Shown here in pieces: positions 41,283-55,523 of a stretch of 64,000 bases of DNA. This DNA is from Botryotinia globosa (taxonomy: Eukaryota; Ascomycota; Leotiomycetes; Helotiales; Sclerotiniaceae). Made by a program: the position numbers and the translations under genes. Under the pieces are notes generated by a model. The model was given only the letters and a program-made list of their open reading frames with translations, was not told where the DNA came from and made no database searches. The DNA is taken from contig RCSZ01000015.1 of assembly GCA_014898425.1 (NCBI GenBank), positions 496,001 through 560,000 on the forward strand. Reading direction: 5' to 3'. The number at the start of each line of letters is the position of its first letter. Positions within the stretch are counted from its first letter, which is position 1.

Positions 41283-44200
41283 GTAGTAGTAGTAGTAGTA
41301 GTATTTATTAACATTCATCGAGCCGGTTTAAAACCAACCTTAGGAATCTTCTAAAAAATATGGGGATATATTAAACTATGGATTTATTTAATATTTTAAA
41401 AAACAATTTATATATATAAAAATCAGAGTTTATTTAAATAATTCTTTTTTTATTAGTTGAGATAGAGCTAATAATATTTTTAGGATTTTGAAGAATTAAA
41501 TATAGTTTTTTAGAAATAAATAAATATAGATTATAAAGATATGTATTTATAAAATATATAGATATTAAATAGTATTTTTATTATATTCTTTAATTGTTAT
41601 TTAAATTAAATAAAAAAAGAGTAGGTTTCGATTAAAAAGAAAGAAAGAGAAAAAGAAAAAGAAAAAGAGAGAAAGGTAATTGAATACTTTTAATAAAAGT
41701 AAATATTAGTATAGAATTAAGTAATTCTAAAGAATTCAGTTAATATTAATAATTATAATATTAGAAATAAAAGGTAGTTAAAACCTTTTATTATTAATAA
41801 AAATGAAAATAAAAGTGATTATTTAGATTATTTCCTAAATTAAATTAGTGATTTTTGGTATAATATTAAATACTTAGAAGTTTTTTAACAATTATAAAAA
41901 CATTTCAAGTTAATATTTTAATATTAGAACTTTTTATAATATTATATAAAATCCTTATATTTTGTATATATAATTAGAATATAATATAATATCTTTTTTA
42001 ATAAATTCAATTTCGAAGGAAATTTAATTATATAGATAAGATTCCATTTATTATAAATATTTGAAAAAATAATTTTTTTTTTTTTTATTAGAATTGCTTT
42101 ATTTGATTATAGAATCTTTTAATAATAATCTCTATTTTATTAATAATAGATATTAAAATGGATTTTAGATTTCAAATAAGTTTATAGATTCTAAGGTTAA
42201 CAAGTTTATTAGTAGTTTTGTTTTTTTCAATATTTGTATATTTAGAGGATTAGTAAATCCTAATATTAAAGATTTATATAATATTTTAATAAATATAAAA
42301 GGTTTATTAAAAAAAATCGAATATATTATTGTATAAATATTAAATTATTAAAATATTATTGATATAAAATTATAAATATTGTTTATTAAATACAAAAATC
42401 CTTAGAATATATTTGAGGTTTATATAAATCTTAATTATTTTTAAATTGAAGATATATAAAATGTTATTAATTGAATTCGAATTAGTAATGATTTACTTTT
42501 TATTTTAATATATTATATATTTATATTTAATAAATCTTTTTTTATTAATAATTTGTTTAGAATTGTTTAAAAAGATTGAGATTTTATTAGAAAGAAGGTG
42601 AAATTATTATTTTTTAAAGCTAATAATTACTATTTCCTTATTAATATTTTTTATCAGATTTATTTAATATTTTGAAAAGAAATGTAGGGGTTGTAGTATA
42701 AAATATATAATATTAAAAAGAATTGTTTTTAGATATTAAATTTTGATTTTAGATTTTTATTATTGATTAGTATTTTTATTTTTAATAATAAATGGAGATA
42801 TAATTCAATAAATTATAAAATAAAAAATATTTATTGATTAAATATATATAGCAAAACAAAGCTTGATTTTATTTAATATTATATTAATAGATAGAATATT
42901 TATATTTCTAAAAAAAACAATTATTAAAATAATTTTTCAAATCAGAAATATACCTTTAAATATTAAAACAAATATTTGTTTTAATAAATCAATATACTAA
43001 CCTATTCAAAAGGAAATAGTAAAATTATAAGTAATATATTAAATATAAAATAATTTTATTTTATTATTGAACTATATTTTGATTTTATATATAAAAAAGA
43101 GAATGATATAGATAATAATAACTTTGTATAAAACTAAGATTAAAAGATTATCAATTGTTTTTATAAAATTATAAATATAATATATTATTATTTAAGCTTT
43201 AATAGTTTTTATAATTATATATCTTTTAAAGAAAAGTTTCCTATTAAATTAAATTCTAAGTTATTTTAGAATAAATTATACTTTATTTTCAATTATAATA
43301 ATTAATATAATAATAAACTCCTTATTAATAATATAAAAAGAAGTATAATTTCCTTTCTTCTTAATAAAATAAATTATTTCGAATTTTTTGGAAATAAAAG
43401 TAATTTTATTATTATTATTCTATTCAAGGATTTTCTTTATATTATTTATCAAAATAAGAATATTAATATTTAGGGATTAAAAGGCCTAATATAGATAAAG
43501 ATTATTAATATATCCGAAATATAGCTTTATATTTTACAATATAAATTCAATTAGATATAATATATATAATATTAAGGAAAAAGAAGAGTTTTGTAATATT
43601 CTATATACAATTCTATAATTAGATATAATCGAATTCTTTAAACAGATTCGAATATATCGATTGATAAAGAAAAAATTGATTAATTTTAGAAAAACTAGGG
43701 GCTAATTTTGTTTAATTATTTTTTTCAATAATCTTTGTTTTAGGAATGTATTGAAAACGTTTTAAATATCTATAGTGATTATAATAACTTTTAGTTTTTG
43801 GGAAAAAACAATTTCTATATTGTATATAAAATAAATAATCAGATTTATAATAGCTTTTTTAAAAAGAGTTTTTTTATACTATAAATTAAAAATATTATTA
43901 ATTAATACAATTTATATTAAATAATAGACTACAATTTTCTCTAGGCTTTTTGAGATATAGAAAATAAATACAATTGATTATTAGGAGTGAATAAAGGATC
44001 TATTCTTTTTATCAATCTTGAATAATATAGCTATTTCAATAAGCTTTTAGATTTATAGAATAAAATTGAATATTAGATATTAATTATAAAGTTTATATAA
44101 AATGCTATTGATTATTAGCTAATAGGTTTTGAATATTTATATTATAATACAATTAATATTTAAAAAGATATTAAAAACCTTAATAATATTATACTCAATC

Positions 44201-47200
44201 TTTTTTATTGAAATAAATTGAAATTATTCTAAAATGTTTAATCTATTCTAATTTTCAAAAGAATTATATTCAAGGTTATTAAAGATATTGAAATGATTGA
44301 GAACCTTTTTATATAAAATCTTAGTTTTTTTTATAATATTTTCAATAAAGTTTTTATTAATAAATAATAAGAATGATTTCAGATTAAACTTTAATTTATA
44401 TTAATTGATAATCTTATAAAACTTTTTATTATTTTTGATTTTATTTATAATATTTTTTTAATAATTGTATTTTGCTTATTGAATTATTTTATAAAAAGTT
44501 TGAATTGTTTAGAGAATATTTTTATTTAAAATATTATATCTATAGAAATGATTTTAATATACCTTTTTATATTTAAAGGTTTATTATAATATAGTTTTAC
44601 TATCTCTTTTATTAAACTTATTAATTATATAAATAATAATATTTATTATTATTATAAAATCTGCTATATATATTTTAATTATAACTTCATCTATAAAGGA
44701 AAAGGGATTAGGAAAATAAGTTATATTAATATATATTAAATCAAATAATCTTTTTAATTCTATTTCTAAAATTCTATAGTAATATTATTTCAATAAAATT
44801 GTATTTTGTTTTAAAATAATAATAATTTGTATTTTGTAATTCGAGTTATTATATATATTTTTTTTAATAATAATTTTAATAAAAGGGATATTTGAAAAGA
44901 TAAGATTAATAATATAACCGATTCTATATATAAATTTGTTAAGGATATTAATAAAGTTTATATTATTATTATTAGATTAATATATTAGATTTGAGTTTTT
45001 ATATTTGGATTATATTTTTGATTCAAATGTGTAATGTTAAATATTGAAATCGCTTTTTATTAAATATCGAAATAATGGGATTAGATGTGATATATAATTA
45101 ATTATCTTATTATTATTTAATTAATAGTATAAATTGAGTATAGTGTTTCTATTTATATTAATTTAAAAAAGATTTTTATTATATATAAAGTAGTATTATT
45201 ATATATATAAACTAATATTTTTGTATATATATATTATAATTTAAGAATAATTTAGCTTTTTAGGGTTTTTAAAATTTTAGGAATTTATTGGAATATAATA
45301 ATTATAATTTAAATAGTTTTGAATTTATATATTAATAATTATTTAAAGTTTTTGAATATATATAATATCGATTTATTGGATATTAAAGATTATAAGAATT
45401 ATTATATATATAGAAATACTTTTATTAATATTGATTTAATAAATTTATAGATTATATTATTAGATTTATTGATTATAGATTTCATTATAAGATTTGTTAT
45501 ATTATATTAATATTAATAAAATATTTTTTTTGAATTGAATATATTAAGTTTATTAGGGTTTTGTATATAACAAAAAATATCCTTGTTTTTTCTTTTGTTT
45601 ATTTTTGAATATAATTTAGAGATTCTTATTTGAAGAAAAATAAATATTTGGATTATAGTTATAAGAATTTGTATTTGAATTATAATTGTGAAAGCTTGTA
45701 TTTGATTCTAAACTAGAATTTAATTAATAATAAGAATGAATTCAATTTATTTATATTAAATAATAATAATATTATATTTGTATTTATTAATAAACTTTAT
45801 AATTATAATTATAAAAATATTAAATATTTTTATTTTGAGAATTTTAATAAATATATTAATTATTTTGTATTGAATTTCTTTTATTTTTTGAATAGTTTTA
45901 AGTTTATTTTTAATAGGGAGTATTATAATATTATTTTTATATTAAAAAATAATAGGGTATTTATTATATCTAATTTTAAATGAATTATAATAATTGATAT
46001 ATTTAAATAATATTATATAATTAATATTTACTAATTTCTTATATATATTTGTTTAATAATTATAATAAGTATAAAAAAGAAATTGATTATATTTGAAAGA
46101 AAAATAATATTCTTAATAATCTAAGTTATATTGAATTATAATATATTTCTTTTTAATTAATCTAAAAGAATCATTAATATCAAAAAAAATAAAAGAATGG
46201 ATTGTTTTAATAAATAAAATAATCCAAATGATTTTGCTAAAATATTTATTAATTTTATAATTAAAGGATTTAATAGTAATTAAATGCTTTTTTATTTATA
46301 TAAAGGTTTTGTTAAAAATAAGGGTTTTATTTATTATAATTATTTTATTATTTAGATTTATAAAGGAAATAAGGATTTCTATAATTATATAGTTATATTA
46401 AATCTTTAGAATAATTAGGAATATAGTATTTAATATTTATAATACTTTTTATTAATTATATTTATTATAAAACAAATTGTGAATATTATTAATTATAAAA
46501 ATAATAATTCAATTTGTAATTATAAATAAGATTATTAAAATATTAATTAAAAAAAGGTTTTTGATAATTTTCATAAAATATTATTAAAAAATAAAGATAA
46601 AGAATTGATTGAATAAAATTAGAAGTTTATATTTAATAAACAATCTTTGATTCTAATATTGAATATAATTCAAGATAGAATTTCTTTTTGATATAAAGTT
46701 ATAAAAGGTTTTCTTGAATTATATATTTCTAGATTTAAAAAATATATTGTTTTTAATACTATTTGTATTATTGGATTTAATTATTTTTATAAAGGTTTTA
46801 GAGTTAATAATAAATGTAATATAAATAGAGAATTAGATATAAATATTAAGAGATATAAAGAAAGTAGTAATATTAATAAAGATAATAATAGTTATAAAAT
46901 TAATTATAAAGTTAATAAATTCCTTTGCAAAAATTGTATTAAATATATTTATATAGAATATTATAAAAATATCAAATAGTATTATAAGGTTTATAATAAT
47001 TGTATATTTACTTTTTATATTATATTCAAAAATATCAAATTGCTTTTTAATAATATTTGATATACTCGAAATAATATTTTAATTATAATGATTAGTTTTG
47101 AAAAAAAAAATGTTTAAATATTTTTTTTGTTTTTTTTTTCTTTTAATTATATAAAATTGATTGAAATTGAATAGAGATTATAAATCTAATAAATATATAA

Positions 47201-47409
47201 ATTTAGAGTTTAATAGTTATAAAAAGCAATCCAATATTATAAATCTATTATCTAATAATATTATTGTAAAAATAATTATTGAATTAAATAAAAGGGTTTA
47301 TAGAGAATATAAAGAGTTAATCCTATATAATAAAGTCGGAAATACAAAGATACCTCGATTTTGGAATGTTGTGTCGATCTGAAAATACGAGCAACTATAC
47401 TGTAGTGAA
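41283..47409 (-). mobile_element. LINE copy C, full length (6127 bp), RIP-degraded
   Basis: The target duplication is AAGATATAATTAAA at 41269-41282 and 47410-47423. The 3' tail is seen in antisense as (AGT)n at 41283-41302, followed by the GAGCCGGTTTA block. The 5' end carries the block ACCTCGATTTTGGAATGTTG (from 47351) and the extension GAGCAACTATACTGTAGTG up to 47409. The RT catalytic box reads G-Y-I-N-N on the minus strand near 43510-43525, both aspartates lost. The plus-strand frame at 47161-47382 is the antisense of the 5' region and is not a gene. Confidence 0.9.
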
Positions 47410-47423
47410 AAGATATAATTAAA

Positions 47424-47929
47424 CTTCACCTTAAAGCCCTATAAATCTTACAATCCTTTTCATAATTCTCCTTTCTAATACTTTTTCTAATTTTTTTATG
47501 AATTTTCATTATTATGATCTTCTTTTTTTTCTTATTAATTTTTTTTCTTATTAATTTTTTTCTTATTAATTTTTTTTCTTATTAATTTTTTTTCTTATTA
47601 ATTTTCCTTCTTTTCTTTTATTCTTTTTTTCTTTTATTCTTTTTTATATAAATCTAATAAATCTAATAAATCTAATAAATCTAATAAATCTAATAAATCT
47701 AATAAATCTAATAAATCTAATAAATCTAATAAATCTAATAAATCTAATAAATCTAATAAATCTAATAAATCTAATAAATCTAATAAATCTAATAAATCTA
47801 ATAAATCTAGTCCCCTCCTCTTTCTAATTCCCCTCCCCCTCCCCTCCCTCACATTCTAATCCCCCTCCCCCTCCCCCTCCCGCTCCTCTTTGTAATTCCT
47901 TATCTTTTTTTTTCACAAATACCGAACCT
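47424..47929 (-). repeat. Composite repeat R5, copy 2, part 2
   Basis: Continues the R5 copy beyond LINE C: link TTCACCTTAAAGCCCTATAA, a pyrimidine-rich stretch with five 15-bp units TTTTTTTCTTATTAA (47520-47602), an (AAATCTAAT)n array of about 18 copies (47650-47809), and a C-rich tract at 47810-47883. On the minus strand the last is a run of GGGGGAGGGGGAGG type. The open frame at 47634-47852 is the translated array. Confidence 0.7.
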
Positions 47930-48370
47930 TCGAATTAATCAGAATTATGTATCGAATTACAGGGGTCTAAAATTACTATTATATAAAAATCAATTTTTAA
48001 AATTTTTATAATAATTTTACAAAGTTTACAATATAGTAATTATATTACTATTTTAATAGTATTATTATATTATATAATAATTTGAATATCAATGTTAATA
48101 TTATTTTATTAAAAGTTTTTTTTAAATCCCTGATTGGATATAATAGAAGTATTATGTAGGGGTTTGGAAAGTATAGAGATATCACTTTATTGATATTAAC
48201 ATTATTCAGAAATTCGAGCATTATTTAAAGATTTAGGAATCATAGAAATATTACTCTATTAATATTAATACTATTTAGAGGTTTGGGAGTCATAAAAGTA
48301 CGACTTTATTAAGTACTAACATTATACTTTCATTGTTTTATATCCCTACTTGTGCTATTAAGGTACTACT
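47930..48370 (-). repeat. Dispersed repeat R3, copy 3
   Basis: Inverted partner of 26758 and 39945: contains GAATTACAGGGGTCTAAAAT near 47955 and ends near 48360 with the complement of GCACAAGTAGGGATATAAAA. Three sub-repeats are visible between 48150 and 48330. Confidence 0.7.
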
Positions 48371-48505
48371 TGTATTACTAATTATTATTTTTTTAACTGA
48401 TGTTTTTAATCCTTAAACTTTTCCATTTTTTATTATGACATCATTATCCCTCAATCTTTTTCTCCTAATGAAAAGTAGAATACAGTAATCTGTTCAAGTC
48501 GTTTT
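48371..48505. other. Short less degraded segment left of LINE D
   Basis: Relatively GC-balanced sequence ending in the target duplication of LINE D. It was contiguous with 55165 before D inserted. No gene recognised. Confidence 0.45.
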
Positions 48506-51500
48506 CCAACAATCTTATAGTAATAGTAGTAGTAGTAATATTTATTAATCTCCATTGAGCCGGCTTAAGATTAATCGTAGGAATCTTTTGAGGGATATAG
48601 AAATATATTAAACTATGAATTTATTTAATATTTTAGAAAACAATTTATATATATAAGGATTGAAGTTTATTTGAGTAATTCCTTTTTTATTAATTGAAAT
48701 AGAATTAATAGGATTTTTAGGATTTTGAAAAACTAAATATAGTTTTTTTAGAAATAAATGAATATACATTATAAAAGTATATATTTATAAGATATATAGA
48801 TATTGGAAGGTATTTTTATTATATTTTTTAATTATTATTTAAATTAAATAAAGGAAAAGTAGGGTTCAATTAAAAAGAAAGAAAAAGAAAAAGAGAAAAA
48901 GGGAAAGAAGTGGTTGGATATTCTTAGTAGAGATAAATATTAATATAGAATTAGATGATTTTAAAGAATTCAATTAATATTAGTAATTGTAATATTAAAA
49001 ACAAAAGATAATTAAAGCCTTTTGTTATTGATAAGAATAAAAATAAAAATAATTATTTAGATTATTTCTTAAATTAAGCTAATAATTTATAATATAATAT
49101 TAGATATTCAGAAGTCTTTTAATAACTATAGAAGTATTCCAAGTTAGTGTTTTGATATTGGAACTTTTTATAATATTATATGAAATTCTTATATCTTATA
49201 TATATAATTAGAATATAATATAATATCTTTTTTAATAAATTTAATTCTAAAGAAAGTTTAATTGTATAGACAAAATTCTATTTATTATAAATATCTGAAA
49301 AAATAGGTTATTATTTCTTTCATTAGAATTACTTTATTTGATTATAGAGCTTTTTAATAATAGTTTTTATTTTATTAATAATAAATATTGAAATAGATTT
49401 TAAATTCCAAATAGATTTATAGGATTCAAAATTGATAAGTTTGTTAATAGCTTTATTCCTTTCAATTTTTATATATCTAAAGAATTAATGAACTCTAATA
49501 TCGAAAATCTATATAATATTTTAATAAATATAAAAGGCCTATTAGAAGAAGTTAGATATATTGCTATATAAATACTAGATCATTAAGATATTATCGATAT
49601 AAAACTATAAACACTATTTATTAAATAAAAGGATTTTTAGAATATATTTAAAGTCTATATAAACCTCGATTATTTTTAAATCAAAAATATATAAGATATT
49701 ATTAATCAAATTCAAGTTAATAACAATTTATTCTTTATTTTGATATATTATATACTTATATTCAATAAATCTTTTTTTATTAATAATTTATTTAAAACTA
49801 CTTGAAAAGATTGAAACCTGATTAGAAAAGAAATGAAATTATTATTTTTTAAAGCTAATAGCTGTTATTTCCTTATCCATACTTCTTATCAAATTTATTT
49901 GATATTTTAAAAAGAAATGTGGAGATTATAATATAAAATATATAATATTAGAAAGGATTATTTCTAGGTAATAAATTTTGTTTTAGATTTTTATTATTAG
50001 CTAGTGTTTCTATTTTTAATAATAAATAGGAATATAATTTAACAAATTATAAAATAAAAGGTATTCATTAATGAGATATATATAACAAAACAAAATTTAA
50101 TTTTATTCAATATTATATCAAAAAATAGAATATCTATATCTTTAAAAAAAGTAATTATTGAAATAATTTTCTAAACCAAAAATATATCTTTAAATACTAA
50201 AACAAATATTTGTTATTAATTTATTTAAAAGAAAATAATAAGATTGCAAATAATATATTAAATATAAAATAGTTTTGTTTTATTATTAAACTATATTTCA
50301 ATTTTATATATAAAAAAAGGAATAATATAAATAATAATAGTTTTATATAAAACTAAGACTAAAGGGTTATTGATTATCTTTACAAAACTATAAATAGAAT
50401 ATATTATTATTTGAGTTTTAATAACCTTTATAATTATATATTTTTTAAAAAAGAGTTTTTTATTGAATCAAATTTCAAGTTATTTTAAAATAAATTATAT
50501 TTCATTTTTGATTATAATAATTAATATAATAATAAGCTTTTTACTAATAATATAAAAAAGAATATGATTTCTTTTCTTTTTAGTAAAATAAATTATTTCG
50601 AATTTCTTAAGAATAAAAACAATCTTATTATTATTGCTTTATTCAAGAATCTTTTTTATATTATTTATTAAGATAAAGATATTAATATTTAAAGATTAGG
50701 AGATCTAATATAAGCAAAAATTATTAATCCATTTGAAGTATAATTTTGTATTTTATAATATAAATTTAATTAAATATAATATATATAGAATTAAGGAGAA
50801 AAAGGAGTTTTGTAGTATTTTGTATATAATTCTGTAATTAAATGTAATTGAGTTTTTTAAACAAATTTGAATATATCAATTAATAAAAAAGGAATCAATC
50901 AATCTTAGAAAAACTAGGGATTAATTTTATTTAATTATTCTTTCTAATAATTTTCATTTTAGAAATATATTAAAAATACTTTGGATATTTATAGTAATTA
51001 TAATGATTTTTAATTCTTAAGAAAAAACAATCTCTATATTGTATATAAAGTAGATAATTAGATTTATAATAATTTTTTCAAAAAAGATTTCTTTATATTA
51101 TAAATTAAAAATATTATTAATTAATATAATTTATATTGAATAGTAGATTATAATTCTTTTCAAATTTTTTCAAATCTTTTGAAATATAAAAGATAAATAT
51201 AATTAATTATTAGAAGCAAATAAAGGATTTATTCTTTTTATCAATCTTAAATAATATAATTATTTTAATAAACTTTTAGATTTATAAAATAAAACTAAAT
51301 ACTAAATATTGATTATAAAATTTATATAAAATATTATCAATTATTAATCAATAGATCTTGAATATTTATATTATAATATAATTAATATCTGGAAAAATAC
51401 TGGAAATTTTAATAATATTATATTCAATCTTTTTTATTGAAATAGATTAGGATTATTCTAAAGTATTTGATTTATTCTAATTTTTAAAGAGATTATATTC

Positions 51501-53971
51501 AAGATTATCAAAAGTATTAAAATAATTGAAAATCTTTTTATATAAAACCTTAGTTTTTTTTATAATATTTTTAATAAGATTTCTATTAATAAATAATAAA
51601 AGCAATTTCAAATTAGATTCTAATTTATATTAATTAATAATTCTATAAAACTTTTTGTTGTTTTTGATTTTATTTATAATATTCTTTTAATAATTATATT
51701 TTATTTATTAAATTATTTTATAAAAAATTCGAATTATTTAAAGAATATTTTTATTTGAAATATTATATTTATAAAAATGATTTTAATATTTTTTCTTATA
51801 TTCAAGGATTTATTACAATATAGTTTTATTATCTTTTTTATTAGATTTATTAATTATATAAATAGTAATATTTATTATTATTATAAAATCTATTATATAT
51901 ATTTCAATTATTATTTTATTTATAAAGAAAAGAGAATTAAAAAGATAGATTATATTAATATATATTAAATCAAAAAGTTTTCCTAACTTTATTTTTAAGA
52001 TTCTATAATAATATTACTCTAATAAGATTATATCTCATTCTAGAATAATAATAATTTGTATTTTGTAATCCAAACTATTATATATATCTTTTCTAATAAT
52101 AATTTTAATAAAAAGAATATTTGAAAAAATAAGATTAATAATATAATTAGTTTTATATATAAACTTATTAAAAATATCAATAAAATCCATATTATTGTTG
52201 TTAAACTAATATACTAAATCCAAACTTTTATATCTGAATTATACCTCTAATTTGAATTTATAATATTAGATATTAAAATCATTCTTTATTAAATATTGAA
52301 ATAATAAAATCAAATAGAATATATAATCAATTATCTTATCATTATTCAATTAATAATATAAATTGAATATAGTATTTCTATTTATATTGATTTAAAAAAA
52401 ATCCTTATTATATATAAAGTGATATTATTATATATATAAACTAGTGTTTTTGTATATATATATTATAATTCAAAAGTGATTTAGCTTTTTGGGGTTTTTA
52501 AGATTTTAGAAATCCATCAAAATATGATAATTATAGTTTGAATAGTTTTAAATTTATATATTGATAATTATCTAAAATTCTTGAATATATATAATATTGA
52601 TTTATTAGATATCAAAGATTATAAGAATTATTATATATATAGAAATACTTTTATTAATATTAATTTAATAAATCTAAAGATTATATTATTGAGTTTATTG
52701 ATTACAAATTCCATTATAAAGTTTATTATACTATATTAATATTAATAGAATATTTTTTCCAAATCAAATATATTAAATTTATTAGGGTTTTATATATAAT
52801 AAAAGATATCCTTATCCTTTTCTTTATTTGTTTTCGAATATAATCTAAGGATTTTTATTTAGAGGAGAATGGATATTTAAATTACAATTACAAAAGCTTA
52901 TATTTAATTCCAGATTAGGGTTTGATTAGTAATAGAAATAAATCTAATCTATTTGTATTGAATAATGATAATATTATATTTATATTTATTGATAGGTTTT
53001 GCAATTATAATTATAGAAATATTGAATATCTTTATTTCAGAGGCTTTAATAAGTGTATTGATTACTTTATATTAAATCTCCTCTATTTCCCGAATAATCT
53101 TAAACTTATTCTTGATAGGAAATATTGTAATGCTATTTTTATATTAAGAAATAATAAAGTATTTATTATATCTAATCTCAAATAAACTATAATAATTAAT
53201 ATATTTGAATAGTATTGTACAATTAATATTTATTGATCCTTTATATATATTTATTTAATAATTATAATAAATATAGAAAGAAAATTGATTATATTTAAAA
53301 AGAAAGTAGTATTCTTAGTAGTCTGAATTATATTAAATTATAATATACTTTTTTTCAATTAGTTTAGAAGAACTATTAATATTAAAAAAAATAAAAAAAC
53401 GAATTGTTTTAATAAATGAAATAATTCAGATGATTTTATTGAAATATTTGTTAATTCTATAATTAAAGGATTTAATAATGATTAAGCATTTCTTTATTTA
53501 TATAAAAGCTTTATTAAGAATAAAGGTTTTATTTATTATAATTACTTTATTATTCAGATTTATAAAGGAAATAGAGATTTTTATAATTATATAATTATAC
53601 TAGATTTTTAGAATAATTAAAGATATAGTATCTAATATTTATAATATCTTTTGTTAATTATACTTATTATAAAACAAATTGCGAATATTATTAATTATAA
53701 AAATAATAATTCAGTTCATAATTATAAATAAGATTATTAGAATATTAATTAAAAAAAAATCTTTAATAATTTTTATAAAATATTATTAAAAAGTGAAAAT
53801 AAAGAATTGATTAAATAAAGCTAAAGGCTTATATTTAATAAATAATCTCTAATTCTAATATTAAATATAATTTAAAATAGAATTTCTTTTTGATATAAAA
53901 TTATAAAAGGTTTTCTCAAATTGTATATTTCTAGATTTAAAGAGTATATTATTTCTAATATTATTTATATT

Positions 53972-54524
53972 TGTCACGTGCATGGAACCAATACGCATGG
54001 AACCAAATAGAAGTTGTAAGCTTTACTACTACGCCACGCACGCAATCTAGTCAAAAGGCACAGTATCAGGGATTGAATCTAATAGCTTATTACTATATAT
54101 ATATTCTAATAGAGCTCCTTTTTTTTATTCTTTTCATTACGAAAAAGCTAATAATCATAGAGATATTTATTTATATAGTTAACCATATGATATATAATAT
54201 ACAATTGTATTAGCTATATCCTCACTATTAATAATCAATTTATTAATGAATTCAGAATATTCAATTATTAAGCAGATATATCCTCGCTTCTGATTCACTT
54301 CTTATTAAGAAAATCTATTCTTAATCAAGCAAGCCCAAATCAAAGATCCCAGAATAATATCCACTTAACTAATCCCTGTTACTTTATCACGTATATAGAA
54401 CCAATATATATAGAACCAAATAGAAGTTGTAAGCTTTACCACTACACCACGCACGCAATCTAGCCAAAAGGCACAGTATTAGGGATTGAACCTAATAGCT
54501 TACTACTATATATATATTCTAACA
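53972..54524 (-). mobile_element. TRIM element copy 3, complete (553 bp)
   Basis: Two 140-bp LTRs (53972-54111 and 54385-54524) flank 273 bp, with perfect 5-bp duplications ATATT at 53967-53971 and 54525-54529. On the minus strand the LTR runs from TGTTAGAATATA to CGTGACA, and a purine tract (GAATAAAAAAAGGAGCTC) lies directly before the 3' LTR at 54112-54129. The interior has no coding capacity. Comparing the LTRs, I count about 15 differences, all C/T or G/A and none a transversion. It is inserted in the ORF1 part of LINE D, so it is younger than D. Confidence 0.9.
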
Positions 54525-54871
54525 ATATTACTAAACTTAATTATTTCTATAAAGGTTTTAAAGTTAATAATAGATATAATATAAACAAAGAATTGGGTAT
54601 AAATATCGAAAAATATAAAGAGAGTAATAATATCAATAAAAATAAAAATTATTATAAAATTAATTATAAAGTTAATAAATTCTTTTACAAAAGTTATATT
54701 AAATATATTTATATAGAATACTATAAAGATATTAAATAATATTGTAAAATTTGTAATAATTATATATTTGTTTTTTATATTATATTTAAAAATATCAAAT
54801 TGCTTTTTAATAATATTTGATATATTCGAAATAATATTTTGATTATAATAATTAATCTCAAAAAAAAACAT
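54506..54871 (-). pseudogene. Longest open stretch in LINE D ORF1
   Basis: A 121-residue open frame rich in Ile, Phe and Asn, covering LINE ORF1 sequence just upstream of the TRIM and running into its 5' LTR. The corresponding frame in copy E (about 55790-56160) contains stops. The composition is what a Thr/Ser/Asn-rich gag-like protein would give after RIP. No catalytic or zinc-binding motif is visible. It is best read as a chance-open remnant, not a functional gene. Confidence 0.55.
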
Positions 54872-55164
54872 TTGAATATTTATTCTATTTTTCTTTTTTT
54901 TAATTATATAAAATTAATTGAAATTAAATAAAAATTATAAATCTAATAAATATATAAATCTAGGATTTAATAACTATAAAAGATAATTTGATATTATAAA
55001 TCCATTATTTAATAATATTATTACAAAAACAATTATTAAATTAAATAAAAGAATTTATAAAGAATATAGAGAGTTAATTCTATATAATAAAGTCGAAAAT
55101 ACAAAGATATCTCGATTTTGGGATATTATATCGATCTGAGCAACTATATCCAATAATCTTATAG

Positions 55165-55523
55165 AAATCGATAAAATACTATATATAACTCTAAATCAAA
55201 CTTCATGCTTTTGATCTTTAATCTTATGATTGATATGATATTACTTAGCAATTTCAATACTTTACTAATCAGATTAAAGTGAATATCCCTGCCCTTTCGG
55301 TGTTTGTTCTGATTTAATAATACGACTATTTAATATCAAAATTGATGATTATATCCTAAAGTTTTTCAAAAAAGTTCTCAGTTGAATATTTGATAAGCAA
55401 CTTTTGAATGTAAGAGTTTGGGTTATTGCTTACTGTATATTAAGCGATATTGAAATAAAATTCTTGTAAAAATAATATTTAATTATATAAACTTGAATAT
55501 AAAATAAGTCTTTTGATTATTAT
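55165..55523. other. Less degraded spacer between LINEs D and E
   Basis: Clearly less AT-rich than either LINE (for example CCCTGCCCTTTCGGTGTTTG at 55289). It is probably the pre-insertion host sequence: its left edge is D's target duplication and its right edge E's. No open frame or RNA gene is recognised. Confidence 0.5.

Larger units (their letters stand above)
48521..55149 (-). mobile_element. LINE copy D, full length, carrying a TRIM
   Basis: The target duplication is CCAACAATCTTATAG (48506-48520) / CCAATAATCTTATAG (55150-55164), with a single RIP-type difference. Without the 553-bp TRIM and its 5-bp duplication the element is 6071 bp, equal to copy B within a few bases. The (TAC)n tail is at 48521-48538 in antisense and the 5' end reads GATCTGAGCAACTATAT. 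The RT box reads W-I-N-N (near 50725). The endonuclease and ORF1 lie between about 52450 and 55140. The plus-strand frame at 52922-53185 is antisense to the element. Confidence 0.9.

Noticed and set aside
47161..47382. Conserved 73-codon frame ending I-P-R-F-W-N-V-V-S-I, also seen near 3837, 17760 and 54910
   Set aside because: Recurrence comes from the LINE 5' end being repeated. The RT and endonuclease place the coding strand opposite to this frame, so it was not called a gene.
52922..53185. 87-codon open frame that recurs in other LINE copies
   Set aside because: It lies antisense to the LINE's own coding direction; the equivalents in copies B and C are broken by stops. It is a shadow of element sequence.
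53990..54110. A tRNA gene at the TRIM LTR
   Set aside because: The B-box precedes the A-box and no complete cloverleaf can be drawn; the motif repeats because it is inside an LTR. It is reported as a curiosity, not a tRNA gene.
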